NCBI RefSeq assembly: GCF_003595175.1
Contig: NZ_CP032419.1
Span: forward strand, 1,674,001 to 1,738,000
Direction of reading: 5' to 3'
Source: Pseudomonas cavernae
Lineage (GTDB): Bacteria > Pseudomonadota > Gammaproteobacteria > Pseudomonadales > Pseudomonadaceae
Length of the DNA: 64,000 nucleotides
Made by a program: the position numbers and the translations under genes. Position 1 is the first letter of the stretch. Each line of letters begins with the position of its first letter. Below the pieces are notes generated by a model. It had not been told where the DNA came from and did no database searches. It saw only the letters and a program-made list of their open reading frames with translations. Positions 10,716 through 23,291 of this stretch are shown here, piece after piece.

Positions 10716-11738
10716 ATGATCGTTCGTCCCGTGCGTAGCGCCGATTTGCCGGCCCTGCTCGAACTGGCCCGCAGCACCGGCGCCGGTCTGACCACCCTGC
10801 CGGCCAACGAGGAGCGCCTCGCGCACCGTGTCGGCTGGGCGGAAAAGACCTTCCGCGGCGAGGTCGAGCGCGCCGACGCCGATTACCTGTTCGTGCTGGA
10901 AGACGACGACGGCAAGGTCGTCGGGATCTCCGCGGTGGCCGGCGCCGTCGGCCTGCGCGAGCCCTGGTACAACTACCGGGTCGGCCTGGTGGTCAGCGCC
11001 TCGCAGGAGCTGAAGATCCACCGCGAGGTTCCCACCCTGTTCCTCGCCAACGACCTCACCGGCAATTCCGAGCTGTGTTCGCTGTTCCTGCATGGCGATC
11101 ACCGCAGCGGCCTCAACGGCCGTCTGCTGTCGAAGGCGCGCATGCTGTTCATCGCCGAGTTCCGCCAGCTGTTCGGCGACAAGGTGATCGCCGAGATGCG
11201 CGGCATGTCCGATGCCAACGGCCGCTCGCCATTCTGGGAGAGCCTCGGCCGGCACTTCTTCAAGATGGAATTTTCCCAGGCCGACTACCTCACCGGGGTC
11301 GGCAACAAGGCGTTCATCGCCGAACTGATGCCGAAGTTCCCGCTGTACACCTGTTTCCTCTCGGAGGAGGCGCGCAACACCATCGGCCGCGTGCACCCGG
11401 ACACCGAGCCGGCGCTGGCGATGCTCAAGGGCGAGGGTTTCAGCTACCAGGGCTATGTCGACATCTTCGACGCCGGCCCGGCCATCGAAGTGGAAACTGA
11501 CAAGATCCGCGCCGTGCGCGACAGCCAGACCCTGATCCTGGCGGTCGGCACCCCCGGCGACGACGCCCCCACCGTTCTGATCCACAACCGCAAACGCGAA
11601 GACTGTCGCATCGCCGCGGCGCCGGCCCGCATGGCGGCCGGCACCCTGGTGGTCGACGCCCAGGTCGCCAAACGTCTGCAACTGCGCGCCGGTGATCGGG
11701 TGCGCGCCGTCGCGCTGTCGGCCAAGGAGAGTATGTAA
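10716..11738 (+). CDS. aruG: Arginine N-succinyltransferase, beta subunit
   Basis: This is the second 340-residue subunit of arginine N-succinyltransferase. It parallels AruF along its whole length: MIVRPVRSADLPALLELARS at the start, GRHFFKMEFSQADYLTGVGNKAFIAELMPKFPLY in the middle and a GYVDIFDAGP segment. It acts in the cytoplasm as a heteromer with AruF on arginine and succinyl-CoA. TTTGGAGG precedes ATG 10716. The stop codon abuts the ATG of astD with no intervening base, indicating translational coupling. Confidence 0.95.
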   Translation: MIVRPVRSADLPALLELARSTGAGLTTLPANEERLAHRVGWAEKTFRGEVERADADYLFVLEDDDGKVVGISAVAGAVGLREPWYNYRVGLVVSASQELKIHREVPTLFLANDLTGNSELCSLFLHGDHRSGLNGRLLSKARMLFIAEFRQLFGDKVIAEMRGMSDANGRSPFWESLGRHFFKMEFSQADYLTGVGNKAFIAELMPKFPLYTCFLSEEARNTIGRVHPDTEPALAMLKGEGFSYQGYVDIFDAGPAIEVETDKIRAVRDSQTLILAVGTPGDDAPTVLIHNRKREDCRIAAAPARMAAGTLVVDAQVAKRLQLRAGDRVRAVALSAKESM

Positions 11739-14545
<2,807 letters not shown>

Positions 14546-14558
14546 GAGTACCCCTACC

Positions 14559-14846
14559 ATGTCCGATGCCCTGCAACTGATCCTCGAAGACACCGACGGC
14601 ACCCAGCTGGAAACTTCCTGCACCCGCTTTGCCGTCATGTGGCAGGGCAAAGAGGTATGGATTCAGCAGGATGGCCGCGGCCAGCTGATCATCGGCGTCG
14701 ACGTCGAAGAAGGCGACACCGAATACGCCAACCTGCTGCTGCGCCCGCTGGCGACCAATCTGGTTAGCCTGCAGCTGGAAATGGAGCCGGCCGACGCCGG
14801 TGACGACGACCATGAGCATGGTCCGGATTGCAATCACGACCATTGA
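14559..14846 (+). CDS. Small conserved AST-operon protein with His/Asp-rich tail
   Basis: This 95-residue acidic protein lies between astB and astE, where Pseudomonas genomes carry an uncharacterised small gene. Its body (MSDALQLILEDTDGTQLETS onwards) suggests a compact beta-rich domain. The last 15 residues, DDDHEHGPDCNHDH, form a potential metal-binding tail with four His and one Cys. The 13-base gap to astB and 9-base gap to astE place it in the operon. No enzyme motif is visible. A zinc-handling role for AstE, which is a zinc enzyme, is a tempting but untested inference. Confidence 0.8.
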   Translation: MSDALQLILEDTDGTQLETSCTRFAVMWQGKEVWIQQDGRGQLIIGVDVEEGDTEYANLLLRPLATNLVSLQLEMEPADAGDDDHEHGPDCNHDH

Positions 14847-14855
14847 GGTAGCGCG

Positions 14856-15860
14856 ATGTTAGCCCTCGGCAAGCTGCTTGAACTGACCCTGGCCGGCCAT
14901 GAGCCGGCCGCGAAAATTCAGCTCACCAGCGAGGGCGCGCGGTTGCGCTGGCTGGCCGAGGGTGCTCTGGAAGTGACGCCGCCGGCCACCGCCGACAGCG
15001 GCCTGGACCTGTTGTTGTCGGCCGGCATCCATGGCAACGAAACGGCGCCGATCGAGCTGCTTGAGCGGCTGGTGCAAGGCATTGCCCGCGGCGAGTTGAA
15101 GCCGCAGACGCGCATTCTCTTCCTGCTCGGCAATCCCGAAGCCATGCGCCGTGGCGAACGCTACATGGAGCAGGACATCAATCGGCTGTTCAACGGCAAG
15201 CACGAGCAAACCAGCGGTTTCGAAGCCTTGCGCGCCGCCGAACTGGAGCGCCTGGCCGCGACCTTCTTCAGCAAACCCGAACGCACACGCCTGCATTACG
15301 ATCTGCACACCGCGATTCGCGGCTCGAAGATTGAGCAGTTCGCCCTTTACCCCTGGGCCGAGGGGCGCACCCATTCGGCTCGCGAACTGGCCCGCCTGCG
15401 CGCCGCCGGGATCGAGGCGGTGCTGCTGCAGAATAAGGGTTCGATCACCTTCAGTTCCTACACCTACGCCAAGCTCGGCGCCGAGGCCTTTACCCTGGAG
15501 CTGGGCAAGGCGCGGCCGTTCGGGCAGAACCAGGGGGTCAACCTCGACCTGCTGGAAAGCCGTCTGCGCAGCCTGATCAGTGGCGAAGAGCCGGAAGTGG
15601 ACGCAGCCTTGGATGGCCTGCAGCTGTTCGCGGTGGCGCGTGAGGTGATCAAGCGCAGCGACGAGTTTCGTCTGCACCTGCCCGCCGATATCGAAAACTT
15701 CAGCGAACTGCCGCAGGGTTACCTGCTGGCCGAGGACATCGCCGGCACCCGCTGGATAGTCGAGGAAGCGGATGCGCGGATCATCTTCCCCAATCCCAAG
15801 GTCAAGAACGGCCTGCGCGCCGCCATTCTGATCGTGCCGGGCAGCCTGCCGGCGGCTTAG
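14856..15860 (+). CDS. astE: Succinylglutamate desuccinylase
   Basis: The 334-residue zinc hydrolase of the M14-like AstE/AspA family cleaves N-succinylglutamate to glutamate and succinate, the last AST step. Zinc-ligand motifs are [15 protein letters not shown] (His and Glu) and [11 protein letters not shown] (second His). The catalytic Glu is expected in [16 protein letters not shown] 14856 follows GAGGTAGCG. This ends the ast operon; no clear hairpin terminator is seen before the alaS promoter 120 bases on. Confidence 0.95.
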   Translation: MLALGKLLELTLAGHEPAAKIQLTSEGARLRWLAEGALEVTPPATADSGLDLLLSAGIHGNETAPIELLERLVQGIARGELKPQTRILFLLGNPEAMRRGERYMEQDINRLFNGKHEQTSGFEALRAAELERLAATFFSKPERTRLHYDLHTAIRGSKIEQFALYPWAEGRTHSARELARLRAAGIEAVLLQNKGSITFSSYTYAKLGAEAFTLELGKARPFGQNQGVNLDLLESRLRSLISGEEPEVDAALDGLQLFAVAREVIKRSDEFRLHLPADIENFSELPQGYLLAEDIAGTRWIVEEADARIIFPNPKVKNGLRAAILIVPGSLPAA

Positions 15861-15982
15861 GCTGGGCTGGACTGCAACTTAGCGTCCGCCGGCGCTCGCC
15901 ACTAAATCCCGGCTTTGCTGGGTTCCCCGCCGGTGCAGGGCGATCAATAGACGCTTTCTAGCCCTTTTTCCCTGCAAACAGG

Positions 15983-16011
15983 CTGTCTACGCTGCGCAAG
16001 GCCGATATAAT
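15983..16011 (+). promoter_or_regulatory. Probable sigma-70 promoter of alaS
   Basis: A perfect TATAAT at 16006-16011 is preceded, with a 17-base spacer, by CTGTCT at 15983-15988, a weak -35. The start of alaS is 49 bases downstream. The sequence is seen directly; promoter activity is inferred. Confidence 0.6.
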
Positions 16012-16059
16012 GCGGCCCTTTGCCGGCGATCCGTGGCCGCAGTTTCCGTGGAAGAATCT

Positions 16060-18684
16060 ATGAAAAGCGCTGAAATCCGTGAAGCCTTCCTCCGCTTCTT
16101 CGAAGAGAAGGGGCACACCCGCGTAGCCTCCAGCTCGCTGATCCCGGGCAACGATCCGACCCTGCTGTTCACCAACGCCGGGATGAACCAGTTCAAGGAC
16201 TGCTTCCTCGGCCTGGAAAAGCGCGCCTACACCCGCGCCACCACCAGCCAGAAATGCGTACGCGCCGGCGGCAAGCACAACGACCTGGAAAACGTCGGCT
16301 ACACCGCCCGTCACCACACCTTCTTCGAAATGCTGGGCAACTTCAGCTTCGGCGACTACTTCAAGCGCGATGCCATCCACTACGCCTGGGAATTTCTCAC
16401 TTCGGACAAGTGGCTGAGTCTGCCGAAAGAAAAGCTGTGGGTCACCGTCTACGCCACGGACGACGAGGCTTATGAGATCTGGAACAAGGAAGTCGGCGTG
16501 CCGGCCGAGCGCATGATCCGCATCGGCGACAACAAGGGCGCGCCGTACGCTTCCGATAACTTCTGGGCCATGGGCGATACCGGCCCGTGCGGCCCGTGCA
16601 CCGAGATCTTCTTCGACCACGGCGAGCACATCTGGGGCGGCCCACCCGGCTCGCCGGAAGAAGACGGCGACCGCTACATCGAGATCTGGAACAACGTGTT
16701 CATGCAGTTCAACCGCACCGCGGACGGTGTGCTGCACCCGCTGCCGGCACCGAGCGTGGACACCGGCATGGGTCTCGAGCGCATCAGCGCCGTGCTCCAG
16801 CACGTCAACTCGAACTACGAGATCGACCTGTTCCAGAGCCTGCTCGACGCCTCCGCCACGGCCATCGGCTGCGCCAACGAGGCCCAGGCTTCGCTGAAGG
16901 TAGTGGCCGATCACATCCGCTCCTGCGGTTTCCTGATTGCCGACGGCGTCACTCCGTCCAACGAAGGCCGTGGCTATGTGCTGCGCCGCATCATCCGCCG
17001 CGCCTGCCGTCACGGTAACAAGCTGGGGGCCAAGGGCGCCTTCTTCCACAAGATCGTCGCCGCCCTGGTCGCCGAGATGGGCGAAGCCTTCACTGAGCTG
17101 AAGCAGCAGCAGGCGCATATCGAGCGCGTGCTGAAGACCGAGGAAGAGCAGTTCGCCAAGACCCTGGAGCAGGGCCTGAAGATCCTCGAGCAGGATCTGG
17201 TCGGCCTAAAGGGCAAGATGATCCCCGGCGAGACGGTGTTCAAGCTGTACGACACCTATGGCTTCCCCTACGACCTGACCGGCGACATCGCCCGCGAGCG
17301 CGGCCTGACCCTCGACGAGTCCGGCTTCGAGCGCGAAATGGCGGCGCAGCGCGAGCGTGCACGTTCTGCCAGCGCCTTCGGTCTGGACTACAACAGCCTG
17401 GTCAAGGTCGAGGGCGAAACCCGCTTCCTCGGCTACGAAGGCACCAGCGGCAGCGGGCGAATCATTGCCCTGTTCGCCGACGGCCAGGCCGTCGACACCC
17501 TGAATGAAGGCGAGGAGGGCGTGGTGGTGCTCGACCAGACGCCGTTCTACGCCGAATCTGGCGGCCAGGTCGGCGACTGCGGTTATCTGGAGGGCGCCGG
17601 CGTGCGCTTCGACGTGCGCGACACCACTAAGGCCGGTGGTGCCTATCTGCACCACGGCGTGGTCGCCGAGGGCAGCCTGAGCGTCGGCGCCGAGCTGAAG
17701 GCCGAGGTTGACGCCTCGGTGCGTCAGGCTACCGCGCTCAATCACTCTGCCACCCACCTGCTGCACGCCGCGCTGCGCCAAGTGCTCGGCGAGCATGTGC
17801 AGCAGAAGGGCTCGCTGGTCGACAGCCAGCGCCTGCGCTTCGACTTCAGCCACTTCGAGGCGATCAAGCCCGAGCAGCTGAAGGCGCTGGAAGACATCGT
17901 CAACGCCGAGATCCGCAAGAACAGCATTGTGGAGACCGAAGAGACCGACATCGAGAGTGCCAAGAAGAAAGGCGCCATGGCGCTGTTCGGCGAGAAGTAC
18001 GGCGATCAGGTGCGCGTGTTGAGCATGGGCGGCGATTTTTCCGTCGAGCTGTGTGGCGGTACCCACGTTTCCCGCACCGGCGACATCGCGCTGCTCAAGA
18101 TCACCAGCGAAGGTGGCGTGGCCGCCGGCGTGCGACGCATCGAAGCGGTGACCGGCGCCGCAGCGCTGGCCTACCTGAATAATGCGGAAGAACAGCTGAA
18201 AGAGGCGGCGGTGCTGGTCAAGGGCAGCCGCGACAACCTGCTGGACAAGCTCTCCGCCGTGCTGGAGCGCAACCGCCAGTTGGAAAAAGAGCTGGAACAA
18301 CTGAAGGCCAAGGCCGCCAGCGCCGCGGGCGATGATCTGGCCGGCGCGGCGGTGGAGGTCAAGGGCGCGAAAGTCCTGGCCGCGCGCCTCGACGGCCTGG
18401 ACGGCAAAGCGCTGATGGCATTGGTCGATCAGCTGAAGAACAAGCTCGGCCGCGCGGTGATCCTGCTCGGCGGCGTGCAGGACGACAAGGTCGTGCTGGT
18501 CGCCGGCGTCACCCAGGACCTGACCGGTCAGCTGAAAGCCGGCGAGCTGATGAAGCAGGCCGCTGCGGCGGTTGGCGGCAAGGGTGGCGGTCGTCCGGAC
18601 ATGGCCCAGGGCGGCGGTACCGATGCTGCTGCCGTGGATGCTGCGCTGGCGCTGGCCGTGCCCTTCGCCGAACAAGGGCTGTAA
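16060..18684 (+). CDS. alaS: Alanine--tRNA ligase
   Basis: The 874-residue class II synthetase charges tRNA-Ala and edits mischarged Ser/Gly. The N-terminal catalytic core starts [20 protein letters not shown] and includes motif 2 region [20 protein letters not shown]. The editing domain carries the zinc-site motifs NHSATHLLH and [11 protein letters not shown], and a C-terminal coiled region with a DHHA1 domain ends the protein. ATG 16060 is chosen because the family begins here; an in-frame GTG at 16033 would add only nine residues. The position between astE and lysC is conserved in Pseudomonas. Confidence 0.97.
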   Translation: MKSAEIREAFLRFFEEKGHTRVASSSLIPGNDPTLLFTNAGMNQFKDCFLGLEKRAYTRATTSQKCVRAGGKHNDLENVGYTARHHTFFEMLGNFSFGDYFKRDAIHYAWEFLTSDKWLSLPKEKLWVTVYATDDEAYEIWNKEVGVPAERMIRIGDNKGAPYASDNFWAMGDTGPCGPCTEIFFDHGEHIWGGPPGSPEEDGDRYIEIWNNVFMQFNRTADGVLHPLPAPSVDTGMGLERISAVLQHVNSNYEIDLFQSLLDASATAIGCANEAQASLKVVADHIRSCGFLIADGVTPSNEGRGYVLRRIIRRACRHGNKLGAKGAFFHKIVAALVAEMGEAFTELKQQQAHIERVLKTEEEQFAKTLEQGLKILEQDLVGLKGKMIPGETVFKLYDTYGFPYDLTGDIARERGLTLDESGFEREMAAQRERARSASAFGLDYNSLVKVEGETRFLGYEGTSGSGRIIALFADGQAVDTLNEGEEGVVVLDQTPFYAESGGQVGDCGYLEGAGVRFDVRDTTKAGGAYLHHGVVAEGSLSVGAELKAEVDASVRQATALNHSATHLLHAALRQVLGEHVQQKGSLVDSQRLRFDFSHFEAIKPEQLKALEDIVNAEIRKNSIVETEETDIESAKKKGAMALFGEKYGDQVRVLSMGGDFSVELCGGTHVSRTGDIALLKITSEGGVAAGVRRIEAVTGAAALAYLNNAEEQLKEAAVLVKGSRDNLLDKLSAVLERNRQLEKELEQLKAKAASAAGDDLAGAAVEVKGAKVLAARLDGLDGKALMALVDQLKNKLGRAVILLGGVQDDKVVLVAGVTQDLTGQLKAGELMKQAAAAVGGKGGGRPDMAQGGGTDAAAVDAALALAVPFAEQGL

Positions 18685-18781
18685 GCCAGGTGCCCAGGCC
18701 TGCCGCACGCCCGGTGGGCCTTGGCAGCCTGAAGCGTTAACTGTTTAATGGGCGCCCTTCACGGGCTGAGGCGGCTTTGAA

Positions 18782-20017
18782 ATGGCTTTGATCGTACAGA
18801 AATTTGGGGGCACCTCCGTCGGCACCGTCGAGCGTATCGAGCAGGTGGCCGAGAAGGTGAAAAAATTCCGCGAAGGCGGTGACGACATCGTCGTCGTCGT
18901 CTCCGCCATGAGCGGCGAGACCAACCGCTTGATCGGGCTGGCCACACAGATCAGCGATCAGCCGGTGCCGCGCGAGCTGGACGTGATGGTTTCCACCGGC
19001 GAGCAGGTGACCATCGCCTTGCTGGCCATGGCGCTGATCAAGCGCGGTGTGCCGGCGGTGTCCTACACCGGCAACCAGGTGCGCATTCTCACCGACAGCG
19101 CGCACAACAAGGCGCGTATCCTGCAGATCGACGACCAGAAGCTGCGTGCCGACCTCAAGGCCGGTCGTGTCGTGGTGGTGGCCGGTTTTCAGGGCGTCGA
19201 CGAGCACGGCAACATCACCACCCTCGGTCGCGGCGGCTCGGATACCACCGGCGTGGCCCTGGCGGCGGCGCTGAAGGCCGATGAATGCCAGATCTATACC
19301 GACGTCGACGGCGTCTACACTACCGACCCGCGTGTGGTGCCCAAGGCCCAGCGCCTGGACAAGATCACCTTCGAGGAAATGCTGGAAATGGCCAGCCTCG
19401 GCTCCAAGGTGCTGCAGATCCGCTCGGTGGAGTTCGCCGGCAAATACAACGTCCCGCTGCGCGTGCTGCACAGCTTCCAAGAGGGGCCGGGCACCCTCAT
19501 TACCATTGATGAAGAGGAATCCATGGAACAGCCGATCATCTCCGGCATCGCCTTCAACCGCGACGAAGCCAAGCTGACCATCCGTGGCGTGCCGGACACT
19601 CCCGGCGTGGCCTTCAAGATCCTCGGGCCGATCAGTGCCGCGAACATCGAGGTGGACATGATCGTGCAGAATGTTGCGCACGATAACACCACCGACTTCA
19701 CCTTCACCGTGCATCGCAACGACTACAAGAATGCGCTGCAAGTACTGGAGCAGACCGCTCGCGAAATTTCGGCGCGTGAGGTCATTGGCGACGAAAACAT
19801 CGCCAAGGTATCCATCGTTGGTGTCGGTATGCGCTCCCACGCAGGCGTAGCCAGCCGGATGTTCGAGGCGCTGGCCAAGGAAACCATCAATATCCAGATG
19901 ATTTCCACCTCCGAAATCAAGGTTTCCGTGGTGATCGAGGAGAAGTATCTCGAGTTGGCGGTGCGCGCCTTGCACACAGCCTTCGAGTTGGATGCTCCCG
20001 CTCGTCAGGGCGAGTAA
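18782..20017 (+). CDS. lysC: Aspartate kinase
   Basis: The 411-residue enzyme phosphorylates L-aspartate, the entry to Lys/Thr/Met and diaminopimelate synthesis. The N-terminal kinase domain contains KFGGTSVGTVERIEQVA and the substrate segment GRGGSDTTGVALAAAL. Two ACT domains after about residue 260 provide feedback binding of Lys/Thr. GAGGCGG upstream marks the start. An in-frame ATG at 19523 (MEQPIISGIAF), preceded by AGAGGA, sits exactly at the beginning of the regulatory half and could initiate a separate beta subunit, as known for alpha2beta2 aspartokinases in other bacteria; this is inference. Confidence 0.96.
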   Translation: MALIVQKFGGTSVGTVERIEQVAEKVKKFREGGDDIVVVVSAMSGETNRLIGLATQISDQPVPRELDVMVSTGEQVTIALLAMALIKRGVPAVSYTGNQVRILTDSAHNKARILQIDDQKLRADLKAGRVVVVAGFQGVDEHGNITTLGRGGSDTTGVALAAALKADECQIYTDVDGVYTTDPRVVPKAQRLDKITFEEMLEMASLGSKVLQIRSVEFAGKYNVPLRVLHSFQEGPGTLITIDEEESMEQPIISGIAFNRDEAKLTIRGVPDTPGVAFKILGPISAANIEVDMIVQNVAHDNTTDFTFTVHRNDYKNALQVLEQTAREISAREVIGDENIAKVSIVGVGMRSHAGVASRMFEALAKETINIQMISTSEIKVSVVIEEKYLELAVRALHTAFELDAPARQGE

Positions 20018-20029
20018 GGCTGGTAATCC

Positions 20030-20064
20030 GAAAGGCGCGCTCACTCCGCGCCTTTCGTCATTTT
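20030..20064 (+). terminator. Terminator after lysC
   Basis: A perfect 10-bp stem, GAAAGGCGCG at 20030-20039 and its complement at 20047-20056, has a seven-base loop. It is followed by GTCATTTT, so the T-tract is short. Confidence 0.6.
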
Positions 20065-20209
20065 GGCCGTAGGGGTGGAACTTTCTTTCTGCTCACACTA
20101 GTCAATACTGGGGTGAAGGTCGTGGCTACTTGAGAAACGTGACGGCCGTCACCATCTTATTTTTGCAGACTGTTTGTTGTCCTGAACTGTTATCCCTGAG
20201 GAGAAAGGA

Positions 20210-20395
20210 ATGCTGATTCTGACTCGCCGGGTCGGAGAGACCCTGATGGTGGGTGACGATGTCACGGTCACCGTGTTGGGCGTGAAAGGTAATCAGGTGC
20301 GCATCGGGGTCAACGCTCCGAAGGAGGTAGCCGTGCACCGCGAAGAGATTTACCAGCGCATCCAAAAAGAGAAAGACCAAGAACCAAACCACTAA
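20210..20395 (+). CDS. rsmA: Carbon storage / secondary-metabolism regulator, RNA-binding
   Basis: The 61-residue CsrA/RsmA protein is a homodimer that binds GGA motifs in mRNA leaders and represses translation, itself titrated by small RNAs in the Gac/Rsm cascade. The sequence [20 protein letters not shown] and the RNA-contact segment [19 protein letters not shown] are family hallmarks, including the first-strand Arg and the VHREEI motif. GAGGAGAAAGGA gives a strong ribosome site that itself contains GGA motifs, so autoregulation is plausible. The lysC-rsmA-tRNA-Ser order is conserved in Pseudomonas. Confidence 0.97.
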   Translation: MLILTRRVGETLMVGDDVTVTVLGVKGNQVRIGVNAPKEVAVHREEIYQRIQKEKDQEPNH

Positions 20396-20457
20396 TTTTT
20401 CTCAAATTTTTGGCTTTGCAAACGGGGAAAACATGGTTATCATGCGCCCCGTGTTGC

Positions 20458-20548
20458 GGAGAGGTGGCCGAGTGGCCGAAGGCGCTCCCCTGCTAAGGGA
20501 GTACACCTCAAAAGGGTGTCGGGGGTTCGAATCCCCCCTTCTCCGCCA
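20458..20548 (+). tRNA. tRNA-Ser(GCT)
   Basis: A 91-base class II tRNA including an encoded CCA. Acceptor GGAGAGG pairs with CTTCTCC, the anticodon GCT is at 20492-20494 in loop CTGCTAA, a long variable arm follows, the T-loop is TTCGAAT, and the discriminator is G. The long variable arm and identity elements fit serine. Confidence 0.97.
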
Positions 20549-20654
20549 TATTTGCATTGCAGAGTCTGGTGTTTTTAGAGTCCGATAAGTTATTGAAAGT
20601 AATCGGATTTAACTTGAATGCCACGAAAAGATCTCTATAATGCGCACGCTCAGC

Positions 20655-20731
20655 GCACTCATAGCTCAGCTGGATAGAGTACTCGGCTACGAACCGAGCG
20701 GTCGGAGGTTCGAATCCTCCTGAGTGCGCCA
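20655..20731 (+). tRNA. tRNA-Arg(ACG), copy 1
   Basis: A 77-base cloverleaf with acceptor GCACTCA/TGAGTGC, anticodon ACG at 20689-20691 in loop CTACGAA, T-loop TTCGAAT and encoded CCA. A34 is the usual inosine position for reading CGU/CGC/CGA. Confidence 0.97.
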
Positions 20732-20805
20732 TATACAAGTTGATTTTTAGTGATAAAAATCGATGTGTTTCAACCAGTGGTGATCTGGTTTACCAAGCGC
20801 CATAC

Positions 20806-20882
20806 GCACTCATAGCTCAGCTGGATAGAGTACTCGGCTACGAACCGAGCGGTCGGAGGTTCGAATCCTCCTGAGTGCGCCA
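20806..20882 (+). tRNA. tRNA-Arg(ACG), copy 2
   Basis: Identical in all 77 bases to the copy 151 bases upstream, including the encoded CCA. The spacer between copies is not conserved, so the duplication is of the tRNA only. Confidence 0.97.
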
Positions 20883-20890
20883 TACCGAAA

Positions 20891-20918
20891 GGGCCTGCAG
20901 AAATGCAGGCCCTTTTTT
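20891..20918 (+). terminator. Rho-independent terminator of the tRNA cluster
   Basis: Nine-base stem GGGCCTGCA with its complement TGCAGGCCC around a GAAA tetraloop, followed by TTTTTT. Reading from the other side it also sits 13 bases past the stop of the converging minus-strand gene, so it may serve both. Confidence 0.9.
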
Positions 20919-20930
20919 GTTTTCGGCGTT

Positions 20931-21449
20931 TTAGCGTTTTCCACGTACGCAACCGTTTTCGTCGAAGCTGACCTGTTGGCTGCGGCCTTGTTTGCCGCCG
21001 TATTGGTAGCGTAGTTGCCCGTTCTGGCTGCTGACCTTGTCGGGTTTGCCGAGTGTGCTTTCGACGTCGGTGCGTGTCATGCCCGCGCGTACTTCCTTGC
21101 GAATCATCGCCTGGCGCCTGGTGCTGCCGGTAACGCGATTGCCGCAGCCGTCCTGATGTTCCGCGACCACCACTAGCTCTCCGTTTCGCCCCGTCTTTGC
21201 CGCTTTTCCAGTGCGACTGCTCTTGGCTACCTGTGCCAAAGGCGTGGGTGTGCCGCTGCCGGGAGTGGGGTTGTGGGCGTCCTGCAGTTGCAGTGATTGA
21301 TCGGTTGGGCAGCCTTGCAGGGTGTAGGTGATCTTGCCGTTGGCGTCTTCGCAGCGAAACACAGTCGCAGCCAGGGTGGGCAGGGTGGGGGTTATGAGGG
21401 ATGCGCAGAGCAGGGTTGCGCAAAATACTGTGCGTGATTGTCCAATCAA
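20931..21449 (-). CDS. Secreted DUF4124-type protein
   Basis: I start at TTG 21449, because GGAGG lies eight bases upstream and the product begins with a signal peptide (IGQSRTVFCATLLCASLITP, cleaved near LPTLAA). An ATG 15 bases earlier lacks a ribosome site. The mature protein (172 aa precursor) opens with VFRCEDANGKITYTLQGCP, a DUF4124 two-cysteine motif. It ends with an OmlA/SmpA-like segment, EVRAGMTRTDVESTLGKPD, then LRYQYGGK. A linker rich in Ser/Thr/Lys joins them. Periplasmic or envelope location is likely; the function of DUF4124 proteins is unknown. It converges on the tRNA cluster. Confidence 0.75.
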   Translation of the reverse strand: MIGQSRTVFCATLLCASLITPTLPTLAATVFRCEDANGKITYTLQGCPTDQSLQLQDAHNPTPGSGTPTPLAQVAKSSRTGKAAKTGRNGELVVVAEHQDGCGNRVTGSTRRQAMIRKEVRAGMTRTDVESTLGKPDKVSSQNGQLRYQYGGKQGRSQQVSFDENGCVRGKR

Positions 21450-21768
21450 AATGACGTCCTCCATGACGATCGTCGGCAAGCTTAGCGAGTGCTTTCCCGA
21501 GTGCGAGGAGGTGTCTTGTAGATTGCGACCGGCGTCGCAGCTAGAAGATTCAGAGAGGCTGAGCTTTACCACGCAAATGCTTGTTCTTGCCAAGATTTCG
21601 CCACGTACAACGGCCGGGGCAGTGTTATCATTTCCCTCGTCAGCCCCGTCGGGGCTTGTTGGGCACCACCATGGACTTACCCAGTAGTTACTTAAATCTT
21701 CGATTGTCCAATCACGTACTGACTGATTGACCCCTCTGGTGTGCGCCGCCGTTGGGGTGGAGCGCGCC
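21450..21768. other. Divergent intergenic region before mgtE
   Basis: About 320 bases separate the minus-strand DUF4124 gene from mgtE. I see a short dyad, AGCCCCGTCGGGGCT, at 21642-21656 without a T-tract, and no coding potential. It should hold two divergent promoters. No clear magnesium riboswitch or other structured leader could be recognised by eye. Confidence 0.4.
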
Positions 21769-23211
21769 ATGACTGAAGTTGAAGCCAAAAAGCCGCAAGA
21801 AAGTCTGCAGGATCGCCTAGCCCAGGTCGTTGACCTGCTGCATCGGCACAAGCTGGTCGAAGACCTGACCCACCGTCAGGAAGGCCTGCATCATGAGCGG
21901 GTGGAAAATCTGGTCCACCGGCAGAATCTCGCCGAGCTGCAGCGCAAGCTCGATGAACTGCACACCGCCGACATCGCCCATATTCTCGAAGCCTTGCCGC
22001 TGAATGACCGCCTGACCGTTTGGCAGATGGTCAAAGCCGAGCGCGACGGCGACATTCTCCTCGAAGTTTCCGATGCGGTGCGTGAAACCCTGATCGCCGA
22101 CATGGACGATCACGAGATTCTGGCCGCAGCCAAGGAGATGGATGCGGACGAGTTGGCCGACCTGGCGCCAGAGTTGCCGCGTGATGTGGTCCATGAGTTG
22201 ATGGAGTCGCTCGACGCCCAGCAGCGCGAGCGCGTGCGTTCGGCACTGTCCTACGAGGAGGACGAGGTTGGCGCGCTGATGGACTTCGAGATGGTTACCA
22301 TTCGCGAGGATGTCAGTCTCGAAGTGGTGTTGCGCTACCTGCGCCGTCTGAAGGAGCTGCCGGGGCATACTGATAAGCTGTTCGTGGTCGATTACGACGG
22401 CATCCTCAAGGGTGTGCTGCCGATCAAGCGTCTGCTGGTCAACGATCCGGACAAAGACGTGTTGGAAGTGATGGCCAGTGATCCGGTGAGCTTCCAGCCC
22501 GATGAGGACGCCTACGATGCGGCTCAGGCGTTCGAGCGCTACGACTTGATTTCCGCGCCGGTGGTGGACAAGAGCGGCAAGCTGATCGGTCGTCTGACCA
22601 TCGATGAGATGGTCGACCTGATCCGCGAGGAAAGCGAAAACGAAGTGCTGAACATGGCCGGTCTGCGCGAGGAGGAAGATATCTTCGCCTCGGTGTGGAA
22701 ATCGGTACGCAACCGCTGGTCGTGGTTGGCGATCAATCTGATTACGGCCTTCATCGCTTCGCGGGTGATTGGTCTGTTCGAGGGCTCGATCGAGAAGCTG
22801 GTGGCATTGGCGGCGCTGATGCCGATCGTGGCGGGGATTGGAGGCAACTCAGGAAACCAAACCATCACCATGATTGTGCGCGCCATGGCTTTGGATCAAG
22901 TAAGCACCAGCAATACTGCGCGACTGCTGCGCAAAGAGCTGGGTGTATCGCTGATCAATGGTCTGATTTGGGGTGGGGTAATCGGTGGGGTGGCCTATTG
23001 GCTATATGGCAACTGGTCGCTGGGTGTGGTCATGACCGGTGCGATGATCCTGAATTTGCTGCTATCGGCCATGATGGGAGTGTTGATCCCGATGACTCTG
23101 CTGCGCATGGGGCGAGATCCGGCCATGGGCTCGAGCGTGATGATCACGGCGATGACCGACAGTGGCGGTTTCTTCATCTTCCTGGGCTTGGCCACGGTGT
23201 TTTTGCTCTGA
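21769..23211 (+). CDS. mgtE: Magnesium transporter MgtE
   Basis: The 480-residue Mg2+ channel is a homodimer. An N-terminal MgtE superhelical domain (residues about 30-150, with ALPLNDRLTVWQMV) is followed by a CBS pair (about 155-290, FVVDYDGILKGVLPIKRL and LISAPVVDKSGKLIG). A five-helix pore domain follows, with ALMPIVAGIGGNSGNQT and the C-terminal MTDSGGFFIFLGLATVFLL. Cytosolic Mg2+ normally closes the gate through the N and CBS domains. ATG 21769 follows GGGGTGGAG. An intact terminator follows. Confidence 0.95.
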   Translation: MTEVEAKKPQESLQDRLAQVVDLLHRHKLVEDLTHRQEGLHHERVENLVHRQNLAELQRKLDELHTADIAHILEALPLNDRLTVWQMVKAERDGDILLEVSDAVRETLIADMDDHEILAAAKEMDADELADLAPELPRDVVHELMESLDAQQRERVRSALSYEEDEVGALMDFEMVTIREDVSLEVVLRYLRRLKELPGHTDKLFVVDYDGILKGVLPIKRLLVNDPDKDVLEVMASDPVSFQPDEDAYDAAQAFERYDLISAPVVDKSGKLIGRLTIDEMVDLIREESENEVLNMAGLREEEDIFASVWKSVRNRWSWLAINLITAFIASRVIGLFEGSIEKLVALAALMPIVAGIGGNSGNQTITMIVRAMALDQVSTSNTARLLRKELGVSLINGLIWGGVIGGVAYWLYGNWSLGVVMTGAMILNLLLSAMMGVLIPMTLLRMGRDPAMGSSVMITAMTDSGGFFIFLGLATVFLL

Positions 23212-23220
23212 ACAACAAAA

Positions 23221-23243
23221 AAGCCGCCTGCGGGCGGCTTTTT
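23221..23243 (+). terminator. Terminator of mgtE
   Basis: Stem AAGCCGCC/GGCGGCTT with loop TGCG, followed by TTT, starting nine bases after the mgtE stop. An A-tract precedes it, so it could also act on the other strand. Confidence 0.85.
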
Positions 23244-23253
23244 ATGCAATCAA

Positions 23254-23276
23254 AAAGCCGGCTCATTGCCGGCTTT
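23254..23276 (-). terminator. Terminator of amrZ
   Basis: Stem AAAGCCGGC/GCCGGCTTT with a five-base loop, preceded on the plus strand by an A-run that becomes the T-tract for minus-strand transcripts. It lies 16 bases past the amrZ stop. Confidence 0.8.
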
Positions 23277-23291
23277 CTGTTCGAGAAGTTT

